Positions 21,303-32,031 of a stretch of 64,000 bases of DNA are shown here, in pieces (within the stretch, counting starts at the first letter, position 1; the number at the start of each line of letters is the position of its first letter). The DNA is from Megaustenia siamemsis (Eukaryota > Mollusca > Gastropoda > Stylommatophora > Ariophantidae). The notes under the pieces are model-generated. The model was not told the DNA's origin. It searched no databases and worked only from the letters and a program-made list of their open reading frames with translations. Made by a program: the position numbers and the translations under genes. Location of the stretch: assembly GCA_032433765.1 (NCBI GenBank), contig JAVIAB010000101.1, positions 63,576,092-63,640,091 on the forward strand. The letters run 5' to 3'.

Positions 21303-21911
21303 ATGTAAAAATTAAAAAAAATGGTATGTAAGAAGCTTTACGTGATAAGTGGACGACACAGACTAAACAACGTTTCGGCCCAATAGGCCATCATCAGGAA
21401 CAAGCAACAAAATACACACACAAAACTAATAACGAAACAACCAAAACAAAAACAATTGAATTGTGTAAAAGAAAACAAAATTAATTATCCTGCCAAAACA
21501 AAAGGAAATAGCAACCAAGTGCGGCTGTCGTGAACGTAGAGAAACGTGCAAAAATGTGCGCAAATGTACACAGAACCAGATGAATTCACACAGGGGTCAG
21601 TGTGCAAACACAAAGGAGAAAGAATCGAATAGTAGACTAACAGGTGTTCAAAAGACGGTAAAGGTGAGATGTCTGAGAGTGGGATACAATAAAAACAAAT
21701 GAGGGGTAAGGAGCACAGATAAAAAAGGTATAGAGGAGAAAACCGAAGTGTCTCATAAGGGACTAGAGGAGAAGAACTATAATAGAATGACAGAATGAAT
21801 AGAGTAAGTAGACCAAAGAACCCAAATATGTGCAGTAGAGAAGGCTATGCAAAAGGGAAGGAGCAACCAAAAAGAAACTATGCGTATGAGTGTGATACAT
21901 TCATACCTCTC
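21303..21911. repeat. left inverted arm of the Penelope-like element
   Basis: Reverse complement of 22579-23176 with scattered substitutions and small indels. The outer end is around atggtatgtaagaagcttta (about 21321) and the inner end at ggtatgaatgtatcacac read on minus. Confidence 0.9.
21361..21397 (-). ncRNA. second hammerhead-like core, in the left arm
   Basis: The inverted counterpart on the minus strand: CTGATGA (21397-21391), GGCC hairpin, GAAAC (21376-21372) and GTC (21363-21361). This copy has the same orientation as the endonuclease ORF and lies downstream of it. Confidence 0.35.
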
Positions 21912-22372
21912 GGGGTCAGCGAACCATACTGGACTATGAAGCGATTTTCCAAAGTATAGCGGCTGCGGTCGCCAGAGTGACAAAGGGCAATACCAATGAC
22001 ACGTATGTCGTCTTTGCCCTTGTGATCAGGGGAGTTGAAGTGGGAAGACACCGGAGTACCAGTATTTTGTTGGACATCACGTAGATGTTCACAAAATCTT
22101 TCCGCTAATCTTCTCCCAGACTCACCAATATAGGTCATGTGGCATCGTTGGCATATGATGGCATAAATGATGTTGTGGGACACACATGTGAAACTATGTT
22201 TGATCTCGAACCGCCCATTAGGGAACAAGACCGAGTCAGCAGGGAGCACATATGCACAGGTGATACAGTTACGACCACAAGGGGCCGTACCGAAGTGTTT
22301 AGGGTGCGAGCGAGGGAGATGGCTCCTAACCAAAATATCTCTCAGATTCCTGTCGCGTTTAAAAGCGATCAT
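21878..22372 (-). CDS. GIY-YIG endonuclease domain of the Penelope-like element
   Basis: An intact 164-codon frame, open upstream of its first ATG to about 22410 (DPTTRLLFSDPP). It begins with the linker KRDRNLRDILVRSHLP, a cysteine group (C32, C36, C39), then NIIYAIICQRC (67-77) and TYIGES (80-85), which form the GIY and YIG strands. Arg residues at 87-92 with H96 follow, and then LENRFI, whose Glu142 is the expected metal-binding residue; GMN closes the domain. The nuclease would nick target DNA for target-primed reverse transcription in the nucleus. All key residues look present, but the attached RT is truncated and shifted, so it is not part of an autonomous element. The stop lies in the inverted arm. 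Confidence 0.9.
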   Translation of the reverse strand: MIAFKRDRNLRDILVRSHLPRSHPKHFGTAPCGRNCITCAYVLPADSVLFPNGRFEIKHSFTCVSHNIIYAIICQRCHMTYIGESGRRLAERFCEHLRDVQQNTGTPVSSHFNSPDHKGKDDIRVIGIALCHSGDRSRYTLENRFIVQYGSLTPRGMNVSHSYA

Positions 22373-22578
22373 CGGGGGATCACTAAAAAGTAGACGGGTA
22401 GTGGGATCAGAGAGGAGAATGGAACGGTATCCTCACAGCAGCTAAGTTGTGAGGATGATATGTGAGAGTGAGTATAGTTATCTCAGAACGGGGAGGGGGC
22501 GGTTGGAAGGGGTGAGTGCCTCGGGACGGGAGATAAGGAGGACCCGCTTGAGGGCAGACTGGAGAATCAAGTCTAGAT

Positions 22579-23176
22579 AAGGGTATGAATGTATCACACT
22601 CATACGCAGTTTCCTTTTGGTTGCTCCTTCCCTTTTGCATAGCCTTCTCTACTACACATATTTGGGTTCTTTGGTCTACTTACTATGTCATGCTATTTAT
22701 AGTTCTTCTCCTCTAGTCCCTTATGTGACACTTCGGTTTTCTCCTCTATACCTTTTTTCTGTGCTCCTTACCCCTCATTTGTTTTTATTGTATCCCACTC
22801 TCAGACATCTCACTCTTACCGTCTTTTGAACACCTGTTAGTCTACTATTCGATTCATTCTCCTTTGTGTTTGCACACTGACCCCTGTGTGAACTCCTCTG
22901 GTTCTGTGTGCATTTGCGCACATTTGTGCACGTTTCTCTACGTTCACGACAGCCGCTCTTGGTTGCTATTTCCTTTTGTTTTGACAGGATAATTAATTTT
23001 GTTTTCTATTAACACATTTCGATTGTTTTTGTTTTGGTTGTTTCGTTATTAGTTTTGTGTGTGTATATTTTTGTTTGTTCCTGATGAAGGCCTATTGGGC
23101 CGAAACGTTGTTTAGTCTGTGTCGCCCACTTATCACGTAAAGCTTCTTACATACCATTTTATTTATTTTTTTATAT
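22579..23176. repeat. right inverted arm of the Penelope-like element
   Basis: It begins ggtatgaatgtatcacactc, codes the final codons GMNVSHSYA on plus, and ends at cttcttacataccatttt plus an AT-rich fringe. Several bases are lost relative to the left arm. Confidence 0.9.
23081..23117 (+). ncRNA. hammerhead-ribozyme-like core in the Penelope arm
   Basis: CTGATGA (23081-23087), a GGCC/GGCC hairpin (23089-23092 with 23098-23101), GAAAC (23102-23106) and GTC (23115-23117) follow in hammerhead order. Hammerhead motifs are known from Penelope LTR-like repeats. However, one extra base sits between CTGATGA and stem II, and I cannot find a good stem I, so this copy may be inactive. Confidence 0.35.
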
Positions 23177-23179
23177 TTT

Positions 23180-24340
23180 TACTCATGATAACACTGATGC
23201 TACATAATTGGAAACGTTTCTAAGAAAAATTCGCTTAGACTATACTATGTTGCCATACGCCACTCCCTGTGCATGTAAAAACTGAGACAAAAGGAAATAC
23301 CACTACCAGACAATGGGACACTGATAACTCACATGAACTTCAATCATAAATGATCAAAGTTCAATATGGGGGGCTGTAAACTAAAATATTATTTAGCTAC
23401 TTCCGTACGCCCACAAATGTTTCAAATAAACAATAATAAAGAGTTAGCGATCATCGCCTTTGAGGAACGACTAGCGTACCTTTGATTGAATAACTCTCGG
23501 ACAGCTGAGCCTTCATAGAAACTGTCAGGCAGACATTGAAATCAGTTATCAACTCTTTGTAAAGCTCATTTTTTTAATTATCTGGTCTCACTATTATCTC
23601 ACAAAGTCATTCATATATGTTTATATAACTGAGCCACAGCGGATGTTTGAAATAAGAGTTGTTTTTCCTGACGAGCTATAATCTACAGTCGAAGTGTGTA
23701 ATCGTCCCTGGGGATACATTATGACGTAATTAGCTGATGATTATCTTCACGAAATAAAAGATCAGATCCATTATTTTGGATAATGGTCCGGTTTAGTTTT
23801 ATTATTTCTTCGTTATATCGATTAATGGTCTGGATGGAGTTAATACAGCTGGGGCTTTATTTAGAATCAACTTCTTAAATAGCATTGTGGACATTACTTT
23901 CGAAGTGACAATGTTTCGGTTAGAGACTGCCTTTGAGACAAACTCAGTTACCCCTTAATCCAGACACAATTTCACAACCTGCAAACCGGTTGATGTGTGC
24001 GGTTGTAGGTCAGGTAAACGTTCCATAAGTTAAAGATTAATGACACGTAAGGTTACAGTAAATCAACAAAGGAATAGTGATATATCATAACTGATAGATT
24101 AATATCTCAATTAATATATATATAAAACGTAACATATTATATGAGGGCATCTATACAGCACACAATCCAGATGTTTCTTGCTAGTACTGTCATTGTAATC
24201 CCTCATTGACACATTTCAGAAACACATCTCGTCTATAGTTGTTTTGTTCTGCTTAATTTATTGTAATTAGAAAACGTAGCTTCTAAACATTTTGAAACAA
24301 AGCAAGCGCGTGTCCCCTTAAAATGTAACATGTATCACTA
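23180..24340. other. no recognised gene or repeat
   Basis: No convincing coding frame or family match was seen. Confidence 0.5.
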
Positions 24341-24344
24341 GAAA

Positions 24345-24674
24345 ATGTCAAATTTAAAAGTCTTTGAAAAGTGTCGTGAGGTGTTTAAATTTCAAAAAAA
24401 AATTATTGGACAACTATGTGATGATGAAAGTCCAGAGCTTAACAATTCAATCAAAGTCACAGGCCCATCATTAATGCAGAGTAAAGTGGAGGACGCAATA
24501 CAACACATGAAAAGAGGTAAAACACCAGGTCCTGACAGTATAACAATTGAAGGGGTAAATGCGTTAGGAGAACTGGGAGTGCAAGTCATAATAAAACTAC
24601 TCAATGACATATATAACACTGGGCACATACCCAAAGATCTACTAAAATATATATTTGTAGCCTTACCGAAGTAG
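24345..24674 (+). pseudogene. family B reverse transcriptase start
   Basis: A 109-codon frame: a linker region (EKCREVFKFQKKIIGQLCDD), then MKRGKTPGPDSITIEGVNAL and YNTGHIPKDLLKYIFVALPK, the first RT motifs. It stops at TAG (24672-24674), where related copies read on into the YRTISL-type motif. The endonuclease is missing upstream, so this copy is 5'-truncated. Confidence 0.8.
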
Positions 24675-25215
24675 TCAGATGCCACTGATTGTGAAGACCA
24701 TCGCACTATTAGTCTCACGAGCCACATGATGAAAATATTACTAAGAATCATCATGGGACGTGTAAGGAACAAAATAAAACCAGAAGTAAGTGATAAACAA
24801 TGTGGATTTGTGTCAGGAAAGGGCACCAATAATGCACTATATATTTTAAGAACATTAATATACAGAGCTACATAGGAAAATAAAGATCAATATAAGTGTT
24901 TTATAGACTACACAAAAGCAATTTGACAAAGTAAAGCATGTAGAAATAATCAATATGCTGGGGAAATTAAACATTGATAGCAAAGATCTGCGAATCATAA
25001 AAAAACGTGTACTGGCAACAAACAGCAGCTAAATGAATTAGCAACCAAACAGGACAATTCCAATAATTTAAAACAAGGAGTCAGACAAGGATGTGTTTAC
25101 ACGCCGGATTTGTTTTTACTTTACAGAGAAAATATTATGATATCTATAGTAGATAAAAAAGGAATTGAAGTGAACGATCACAACATAATTACTTTGCGCT
25201 ATGCAGATGACACAG

Positions 25216-25424
25216 CCAATGGTTCTGGATAGGACACACACTATGGAAGCCAACTGAGCGTATTACATGACAGGCTTTTTGAAGACAGACAAAAGCAGAG
25301 ATGAAGATGATGGGGAAGACATTGAATGATCTTAAAAGATTGGCAAGAAACAGAACAACTTGGAAAGTGTTTGTTGAAGACCTATGATCTACAGGGAGCT
25401 GAAACGTAGAAGAAGCACAAGAAA
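25216..25424 (+). mobile_element. nested 3' fragment of RTE family D inside family B
   Basis: Coding for IGHTLWKPTERI and then the family D 3' end, with the purine tail gtagaagaagcacaagaaa. The 9-bp atgacacag occurs at 25207-25215 and 25425-25433, directly at both ends. It is the target-site duplication and falls in the codons of the YADDT motif. Compared with 39150-39405 this copy lacks about 60 bp internally. Confidence 0.92.
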
Positions 25425-25589
25425 ATGACACAGTCTTAATAACAAACACATAGACTGAACGAACTACATGAAATGATAGACATAATAGTAAAAGAAAGCA
25501 ACAAGAAAGGTCTCAGTTTGAATAATAAAACACCAGATGTAATTGTCATATCGAAAAACCATCATCACTTGATTCGATGAGCATGATAA

Positions 25590-26030
25590 AAAAAAGTGGA
25601 GGCGGGCTCTGTACGCATGCAATGGGTAGAGTCGTTGCAGAAATCCAAAATACGTAAGGTCACCTTTGTCTATGTCTCTGGACATGCGGGAGTACGGGAA
25701 AATGAAAAAGTGGACAGGTTGGCTAGCTGCGCTGTCGTTGAGGACGGGCAACCAATGGACCGGGTGGACATCATCAATGCCCTCCGAGATGTGGGAAGAG
25801 CACAGGACTTCGACAAACACAGATCAACGTCACTTCTTCGGACGATGAAATGGGAGTTAAGATGGGCACAGCCAGAAATGAGAAACTTAGTGGCCGTGTA
25901 AGAAGACTTATCAACCAACATAGAACTGGAGTCGTCAGTCGCTGGACACTGAGGGACTTGCTGAGGAGGGGATCTGAACATCTATGGACGTGTTTCAATG
26001 ATGATGACCCGAAAATAACTCAGTAACAAT
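25590..26030 (+). mobile_element. nested fragment of RNase H-bearing retrotransposon (family R)
   Basis: A 101-codon frame (25596-25901) reads MQWVESLQKSKIRKVTFVYV, then SGHAGVRENEKVDRLAS, the RNase H region with the His and the final Asp-containing helix (GNExAD-like). It continues to KWELRWAQPEMRNLVAV and a stop; a related frame runs on to about 26000 (VSRWTLRDLLRRGSEHLW). The same sequence appears inverted at 54545-54700. It interrupts the thumb of the surrounding B element. I could not define a target-site duplication. Confidence 0.8.
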
Positions 26031-26519
26031 AACAATTCTGCACTCCATTTTTGATAATAGAAACAAGAAAAAAGTTATTAAATGTTATGTAGAGCCAGTA
26101 TTAACATATGGATGTGAATCATGGACAATTTGACAACAGACAGGAAAATCACTATAGTCTGTTGAAATGTGATTTAATAGAAGAATGTTGAGAATTCCAT
26201 GGAAAGCAAAGAAGAGTAATGACAACGTTCTGAAAGAGGCCAAAACAAAGAGAGCTAATTTCCAATATTAAGAAGATACAATCATCATATTTTGGCCATG
26301 CAATGAGAAGAGAACAGCTGGAACATATTTTAACAACTGGGAAAATTGAGGGACGAAGAGATAGAGGGAAGCAAAGAGAAAAGATAACAGACAACTTAAG
26401 AGAATGGCTTGGCAGAAGGTCAACAACAGAAATGATAAATAACTGTCGCGATCGAAAGTTGTAGAGAGACATGATCATCTCCGCCAGCAGGTCCAGTACT
26501 TAATGATGATGAGTGTAAT

Positions 26520-26935
26520 GTTAAACACGCTTTGAAAAGACCAATATAATATGACTATTAGGAATAAGTGGAATGAAGTAAGTTAAGACAGTATCACACA
26601 CACACACACGTATAAATATCTCTAGGATTATCACTAAAATACCACTATGTGTGTGTAAAACCAGCCCCCACTAAACTACGGAAAAGATAGTTGAAACAGA
26701 TTGAAAAAATAACGAGATTTGTTAAAATGTATTCTCCCCGGTGCTTGTGCTATTTTATTTTCTTATTTGACTTCTGACTTTAAAGAAATTATGACTTGAA
26801 AAAAAATATTTAATTATGCCTCACTTAACGTTAGCACACCAAAAATGACATTGCAATAGATAAAAATAACATAGCAATGTATAACAGTAACATTTACAAG
26901 AAAAACGCACCCGGGACTCATGTCTGTATACCCTG
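26520..26935. other. no recognised gene; short CA run
   Basis: A CA microsatellite lies at about 26597-26610. Nothing else is recognised. Confidence 0.5.
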
Positions 26936-26939
26936 AGCC

Positions 26940-27722
26940 ACACTATTTGCAGACGATCAGGCACTAATACATGAAACAATAGAAGACCTACAAGAACACT
27001 TAAACAAACTCAACATCTCAGGCACAAAGTACAACATCAACATCAACAAACAGAAGTCATGAATGTCGCCAAAAATAAACAGAACATCAACATAACTATA
27101 GAAGGCAGACAACTAAAACAAGTAGGGGAATTCAAATACCTAGGAAGCCTAATGACAAACGATAATTCCCAAACAGCAGAGATAGAATCAAGATGCAACA
27201 AAGCTTGTCAAATCATCGGACAGTTATCACCACTATTGTCCAACAAGGAAATAACTCTGGAGGCCAAACGAGCACTATACAATGCAATCTTCATCCCAAC
27301 GTTGTGTTACCAATGCCAGACCTGGACCCTAGATGCAAGAACAAAAAGTAAAATAACCTCTACAGAGATGAAATGTGTTAGACGAATGACAGGAAACAAT
27401 CTGAGAGATAAGATCAGAAATGAAGAACAGAAAAAAGCTAGGAATAGCCCCCGCCATAGAATATATAAAGAAACAATAGATAAAATGGTTTGGCCACGTG
27501 ACAAGGCAGAAAGAACAAAACACAACACAACGAGCCTTCAACAAACGTTGTGAGAACACCAGACCCAAGGGTCGACCACGAAAAAGATGGGTCGATGGAA
27601 TATTAGAAGCACTAGGAAACATAACAGCTGCAGAGGCGAACAGAAGAGCAAAAGCCGCAAATTGTATCTCCCCTCGACGCTGAAAGGCAGATTAGGAAGG
27701 AAAGAGGAAGAAGAGGTAGAGA
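26940..27722 (+). mobile_element. RTE-like family C, 5'-truncated 3' end
   Basis: It starts at LFADDQALIHETIEDLQEHL (about 26947) and runs through the 164-codon frame 27059-27553: KNKQNINITIEGRQLKQVGE, FKYLGSLMTNDNSQTAEIES, FIPTLCYQCQTWTLDAR and CVRRMTGNNLRDKIRNEEQ. A frameshift near 27480 leads into the next frame (to 27683): FNKRCENTRPKGRPRKRWVD and GILEALGNI. The end is a purine-rich tail (aggaaggaaagaggaagaag). It is nearly identical to 58800-59571, so the two are recent relatives. Confidence 0.9.
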
Positions 27723-27724
27723 GC

Positions 27725-28262
27725 CACACAAATGTGACTATCTTTGTTATTTGTTGTTTACATGTAACCCCATTAGATGAATACTTGCTTGACACAACAC
27801 TAAAGAAATATACTGCTTTCCATTACAAAAGAATGAGTTACGTAGACTAACAGAACGAGATACACACGAATAATGTCACCATAAGAGACTTGTTTTTGAT
27901 GTGTGCAACAACGTGATAATTAGACAGTACATTTTTTTTTATAATAACGGTAAAAGAATGTGCTTGAAAGTTTATGTTATCATTATGAAATTAAACTTCG
28001 TGTACTCCTAGCGAGAACCATCTTTTGTATCAATTGACAATGAAGTGAGTAATATATAATATAGTATTTCACATTAATAAATAAATAATGTAAATGTGAT
28101 TATTATAGTTCAAAGACTCTATGCTTCTTTAAATGTTTATAGTCAGTGGAAATACTTCACTTACTTATTTTCTCTTCATTTTTGTGAAGAAGGCCCCTCA
28201 GTTTGTTCCTTCTGCTTCCTAAGTGGTTCATTAGTGTTTAGTGTGAGCTATATAACAATAAA
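27725..28262. other. no recognised feature
   Basis: No gene or repeat family is recognised. The plus-strand frames here are short and have no motif. Confidence 0.5.
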
Positions 28263-28264
28263 GA

Positions 28265-28571
28265 CTAATGAAAACGTTCTGAAAGAGGACTAAGCAAAAA
28301 GAGAGCTAATTTCCAATATTAGGAAGAAACAATCATCATTCAGTTATTTGCCATGCAATGAGAAGAGAACAGCTGGAATATAGTAAAAACTGGGAAAATT
28401 GAGGGACGAAGAGATAGAATGAAGCAAAGAGAAAAAGATAAAAGACAGCTTAAGAGAATGGCTTGGCAGAAGGTCAACAACAGAAATGATAAATAACTGT
28501 CGAGATCAAAGTTGTTGAGAGACATGATCACCTCTACACCAGCAGGCTTTGTACTTGATGATGATGATAAA
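28265..28571 (+). mobile_element. RTE family B, short 3' fragment
   Basis: A 5'-truncated copy starting at taatgaaaacgttctgaaag (the NENVLKE region) and ending gtacttgatgatgatgat. It closely matches 26215-26512 with different stops. A short ataaag on both sides could be a small target-site duplication. Confidence 0.85.
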
Positions 28572-28687
28572 GCAATATGTATACAACAGAACAACGTATA
28601 TTGATACAGTCTCTTGTCGAGATGTTTTCGAAGTTCTCTGGCTGGTCATACAGTTTGTACACAACTTTCTTACAGGCAAGCTTAATG

Positions 28688-28907
28688 CCCCACGCCTCCC
28701 CCCCCCCCCTCATACACACACAGACACATATTTGCAAATTTCGTATCACTATCGATGATGTTACAGGCTTTTTGGAGCACGTGAAACTTTTGTTTAGAAA
28801 AATAAAAACTTATGAATTTGAAGATACTGGTTGTTGTTGTTGACGATGTTGTTTTTGTTGTTGTTGTTGTTGATGATATTGTTGTTGGTGATGTTGTTGG
28901 TGTTGTT
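28688..28907. repeat. poly-C tract and (GTT/GAT)n trinucleotide run
   Basis: Fourteen bases of C-rich sequence (28688-28701) and an impure GTT/GAT trinucleotide run at about 28826-28907. Frames through them are low-complexity artefacts. Confidence 0.9.
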
Positions 28908-28909
28908 AT

Positions 28910-29352
28910 GATCATAATCCCTGGACACCGAACTAATTCACCTGTGTCCCCATATCTCCTTGATAATCGTGAGAAAATCTGACCGGGCACCCTTGATCAA
29001 AAGTAGAAACTTCGTGGCACGACCTCATGTCCACGGTGTTGGTAGGTTAACTTGACATTTGCCCGAGCAGCGGCCACAGTTGATGGCCTACTCTTTTCAA
29101 TTTTAACTGCCAAAGGATTTTTTTAAATGCGCGAGTGAGCACGGGACTTCCTGTTTAGTGCCGTTATCCGAGAGGGCTCTAATCACTCTCAAGATCAAGG
29201 GATGAAAACAACACGAGAAAACAATGGATTATTATTTTCTTTATTTTAAACCGTCACAGACAGTGGAAGACTTTGAATCTAGGTCCTTCCTGTCAAGAGG
29301 TTGATGTCGTGCCCCTAGACTTCCAAAACCCCTATAAAAGTGAGAAATTTTA
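28910..29352. other. unclassified moderately GC-rich segment, possible old SINE
   Basis: Different in composition from the flanks (for example gcgcgagtgagcacgggact). On the minus strand near 29275-29320, ggacctagattcaaagtc is vaguely B-box-like. No copy is seen elsewhere in the window, so classification as a SINE is weak. Confidence 0.3.
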
Positions 29353-29967
29353 AAGCAACGAATCATCATCATGTGAGTGCCATCTCCGCAACGAAGGTTG
29401 GCTACCATGGATCGCCATTCTGCTCTGTCTCTTGCTTTGATGGTGCAGGTTGTCATAGGCTGGTTTGTCCATCCTTTGATGTTACTCGTCCATGTTAGTC
29501 TTGGTCTGCCTCTACCTCTTTTACCTTGTATTTTCCACTCCTGGATTACTTTTAGTATGTTGTTGTGTGTTTTATCATGACCCGAAAATCGCATTTGTCT
29601 TGTTTGAATTGTGTTTATTTGTTTTCTGTTCAAATTTAGTTTTTTTAAGACTTCATCGTTTGTTTTCTTTTTCTTCCATCCAATTCTACCTATTCTTCTA
29701 TATATCCATATTTCAAAGGTTTCAATTCTCTGTTCTGTTTTCTTGTCTAATGTCCATGTTTATGCACCATATAGGAATATTGAGAAAACACCATTTTGCT
29801 ATTCTTAGTTTTAGCCCTGGTGTTATTTGTTGTGATGTTAGTTATTTCTTCATGACATGAAAATTACTTTGTACCATTCCCATTCTTTTGTTTATTTTAG
29901 TTTTACATTTTCCATCACTGGTTGTAGTATGTCCAAGGTAGTTGTAGCTTTGAATTAAGCAACGAAT
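29353..29967 (-). mobile_element. RTE family A, 5'-truncated, with perfect 11-bp target-site duplication
   Basis: Element 29364-29956, flanked by aagcaacgaat at 29353-29363 and 29957-29967. The minus strand starts in the YNYLGHTT region, and the C-terminal block reads KRGRGRPRLTWTSNIKGWTN and RDRAEWRSMVANLRCGDGTH, then the atgatgatg tail (catcatcat on plus). The Gln before the stop is replaced by His, so the native stop is lost. Older than the copy at 16487. Confidence 0.93.
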
Positions 29968-30245
29968 ATTTATGTTTAATTCAGAAACAAAAAAAGCACC
30001 AATTAGGCTAAATAAAGCTACAATTTCTCACAGCAAGCCAAACTGACAGTGCAATATTTCTGGATTTGACTTACAGAAGCAAACTTGGGTAAATAACGTG
30101 ACAGTCAGGCGGGCCGAGTAGTTTTAAAATTCTGCGAGAATGTACAGATTTCAAATCAAATTGAAAAAAAAAAACAAAACAAAGAAATCTAAAAATTCTG
30201 AGCTGTGCTAGTAGACAGGCATATGGATATTGGGGTTTCACTTAA

Positions 30246-30247
<2 letters not shown>

Positions 30248-30334
<87 letters not shown>

Positions 30335-30337
30335 TAT
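30248..30337. repeat. (TA)n(TG)n microsatellite
   Basis: A long TA run passes into a TG run. The stretch 29970-30245 before it holds nothing recognised. Confidence 0.97.
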
Positions 30338-30500
30338 GTAGAGTCTTGCTAACGATGTGACTAAATTTAAACGTGTAATATTGTGGTTATGCATGATACG
30401 TCGAATTACTTTGTCGAGAGGCAGTAAGAGATATATAATATACCAAATGTTAGGTTTTGAACTGTTTGATTGGGCCGTCATGTAATACATTTGTCTATGG
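30338..30500 (+). repeat. unnamed interspersed repeat linked to TA runs
   Basis: gtagagtcttgctaac, taaatttaaacgtgtaatat and aaatgttaggttttgaactg are shared with 36067-36120 (first part) and 39470-39533 (second part), each next to TA-rich sequence. No coding capacity. Confidence 0.55.
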
Positions 30501-30784
30501 ACAGGGAGTGAGAAAGAAAGAATAACTACGCCTATTTGACATTGTGTATAACTAATGGCGGTGGAGGTTTTTATATAAAAATTCATGAGAACTACTTGTG
30601 TTTCCCCATTTTGAAGAGTAATAAATAGCTGTGATAGGAAATATGTGTGTATACTATAAATATCAAATCAATTATTTCAGATTGCCAGACTAGTATATGT
30701 AAGTAATATAACAGTAATACAATGTTTGGTGATATCATTCAGGAAAATCAAAAGCATTATAAATGTATATTAGTAGAGGTGAGG

Positions 30785-31475
30785 AAGTACCGGGCCTAGT
30801 GGCGTAGGTGATCATGTCTCTCCAAAACTTTTGATCTCGGCAGCTATTTATCATTTCTGTTGTTGACCTTCTGCCAAGACATTCTCGTAAGCTGTCTGTT
30901 ATTTTTTTCTTTTTGCTTCCCTCTATCTTTTCGTCTTCAATGTTTTCAGTTGTTGCAATATATTCAAGTTGTTCTCTTGTCATTACATGGCCAAAAATTA
31001 TGATTGTCTCTTCCTAACATTGGAAATTAGCTCTCTTTTTGCTTTGACCTCTCTCAGAACCTCTTCATTACTCTTCTTAGCTGACCATGGTATTCTCAAC
31101 ATTCTTCTGTAAAACCACATTTCTACAGACTCCATTGATTTTCTTGTCTGTTGTCCTATTGTCCATGACTCGCATCCATATGTTAAGACTGGCTCTACGT
31201 AACATTTAAGTACTCTTTTCTTGTTTCTGTTGTCAAAATGGATTGCATACAAATTCCCTCATTTTATATAAAGCTGCTTTTGCCTGGATCTTAAAATAAT
31301 CTCACTATAAATATTAAACAAATCTGGTGACAGCTTATAACCTTGTCTAACCCCCTGTTTTATTTGTTGAAAAATTCCCAATTGGTTTCCAATTCTTATG
31401 ACCACTGTTTGTTGCCAGTACATGTTCTTTATTATTCTTAGATCTTTGTTGTCTATGTTTATGCTTTTTAAAATG
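30785..31475 (-). mobile_element. RTE family B, internally deleted
   Basis: Minus strand from 31475: KDLRIIKNMYWQQTVVIRIG (with shifts), an IKQGVRQGYKLSPDLFNIYS-like block near 31300-31370, a deletion, then KRVLKCYVEPVLTYGCESW and SVEMWFYRRMLRIPWSAKKS in the open frame 30998-31252. The C-terminal tip is 30735-30983 (REQLEYIATTENIEDEKIEG). No clear CATCAT tail at the 3' end (about 30785). Confidence 0.85.
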
Positions 31476-31593
31476 TGATCATATACATATTGAACACATA
31501 AACAAGGAAGTCGACACTTAAGTTATGTCACTGAATGCGATACAGTAATATATGTCAGGGAACACTTTATAACATGACGATCGTCTTACTACA

Positions 31594-32031
31594 GTGAGGA
31601 TGGAACGTAAATTATGTGGTGCGACCTCGTCCTCTGTTTGTCCAAGCTCTCTAGAACAATGTTTCGGAGAAACTCGCAAAACGAAAGTGGAAAGAGATAA
31701 CACAAACATGTGGAAGGAAGCATTAAGGAATAAACATATCTGGTCTCTACCAGCAAGAGAGGACAGACAGTGGCTGATACTGGCTGTAGATAACGGTACT
31801 AGTGGTTATATGAAGTATCTGTGAAAATGGGTAGCATGTCTTTTAAGAGGTGATTTACCTTTCATCTGCCCATTGAGAAGAATGATGCTTGCTCATTATG
31901 GATTTTTCTCAGTCAACGTGAAATGTGTACAAATAGACAATTTAAACTGGAGAATACGAAGGATCAAAGAAAAGGAGACAATAGGAACTGAAATTGTAAC
32001 ATCAGCAAAACATGACAGCTGGCGAAGTTAA
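31594..32031 (+). other. coding-like frame interrupted by one TGA, unknown protein
   Basis: A 76-codon frame (to TGA 31822-31824) continues in the same register for another 68 codons to TAA at about 32029-32031. The first part includes SLEQCFGETRKTKVERD and LRNKHIWSLPAREDRQWLIL. After the TGA it reads KWVACLLRGDLPFICPLRRM and RIKEKETIGTEIV. The composition is protein-like (Trp, Cys, charged residues) and unlike the nearby repeats. It could be a broken exon or retrocopy; I recognise no family. Confidence 0.25.

Larger units (their letters stand above)
21303..23176 (-). mobile_element. Penelope-like element, 5'-truncated, with ~0.6-kb inverted terminal arms
   Basis: Arms of about 600 bp, 21303-21911 and 22579-23176, are inverted copies of each other; both include the last nine codons of the ORF and the 3' flank. 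Between them the minus strand carries the end of a reverse transcriptase (LKRVLLISRPEALTPS and TYHPHNLAAVRI, about 22560-22420) and a GIY-YIG endonuclease (22372-21878). Reverse transcriptase plus GIY-YIG nuclease, with LTR-like inverted repeats, defines Penelope-like elements. Most of the RT is missing, a stop lies near 22490 and a frameshift near 22415. The inverted arm at the 5' side fits the partial inverted copies common at such insertions. Confidence 0.9.
24344..26512 (+). mobile_element. RTE family B, split by two nested insertions
   Basis: B sequence occupies 24344-25215, 25425-25590 and about 26031-26512. It shows MKRGKTPGPDSITIEGV (about 24508), a stop at 24672, ISLTSHMMKILLRII (24709), CGFVSGKGTNNALY (24800), CFIDYTKAI (24897), GVRQGCVYTPDLFLLY (25077) and LRYADDT (25195-25213). 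The frame then resumes with VLIT after the first insertion. The last part holds KCYVEPVLTYGCESWTI, RRMLRIPWKAKKS and the tail taatgatgatga at 26501-26512. Stops and shifts are frequent. The insertions at 25216-25424 (family D) and 25590-26030 (family R) arrived after this copy. Confidence 0.88.

Noticed and set aside
28682..28990. 102-codon minus-strand Thr-rich frame
   Set aside because: Translation of the GTT/GAT trinucleotide run and poly-C tract.
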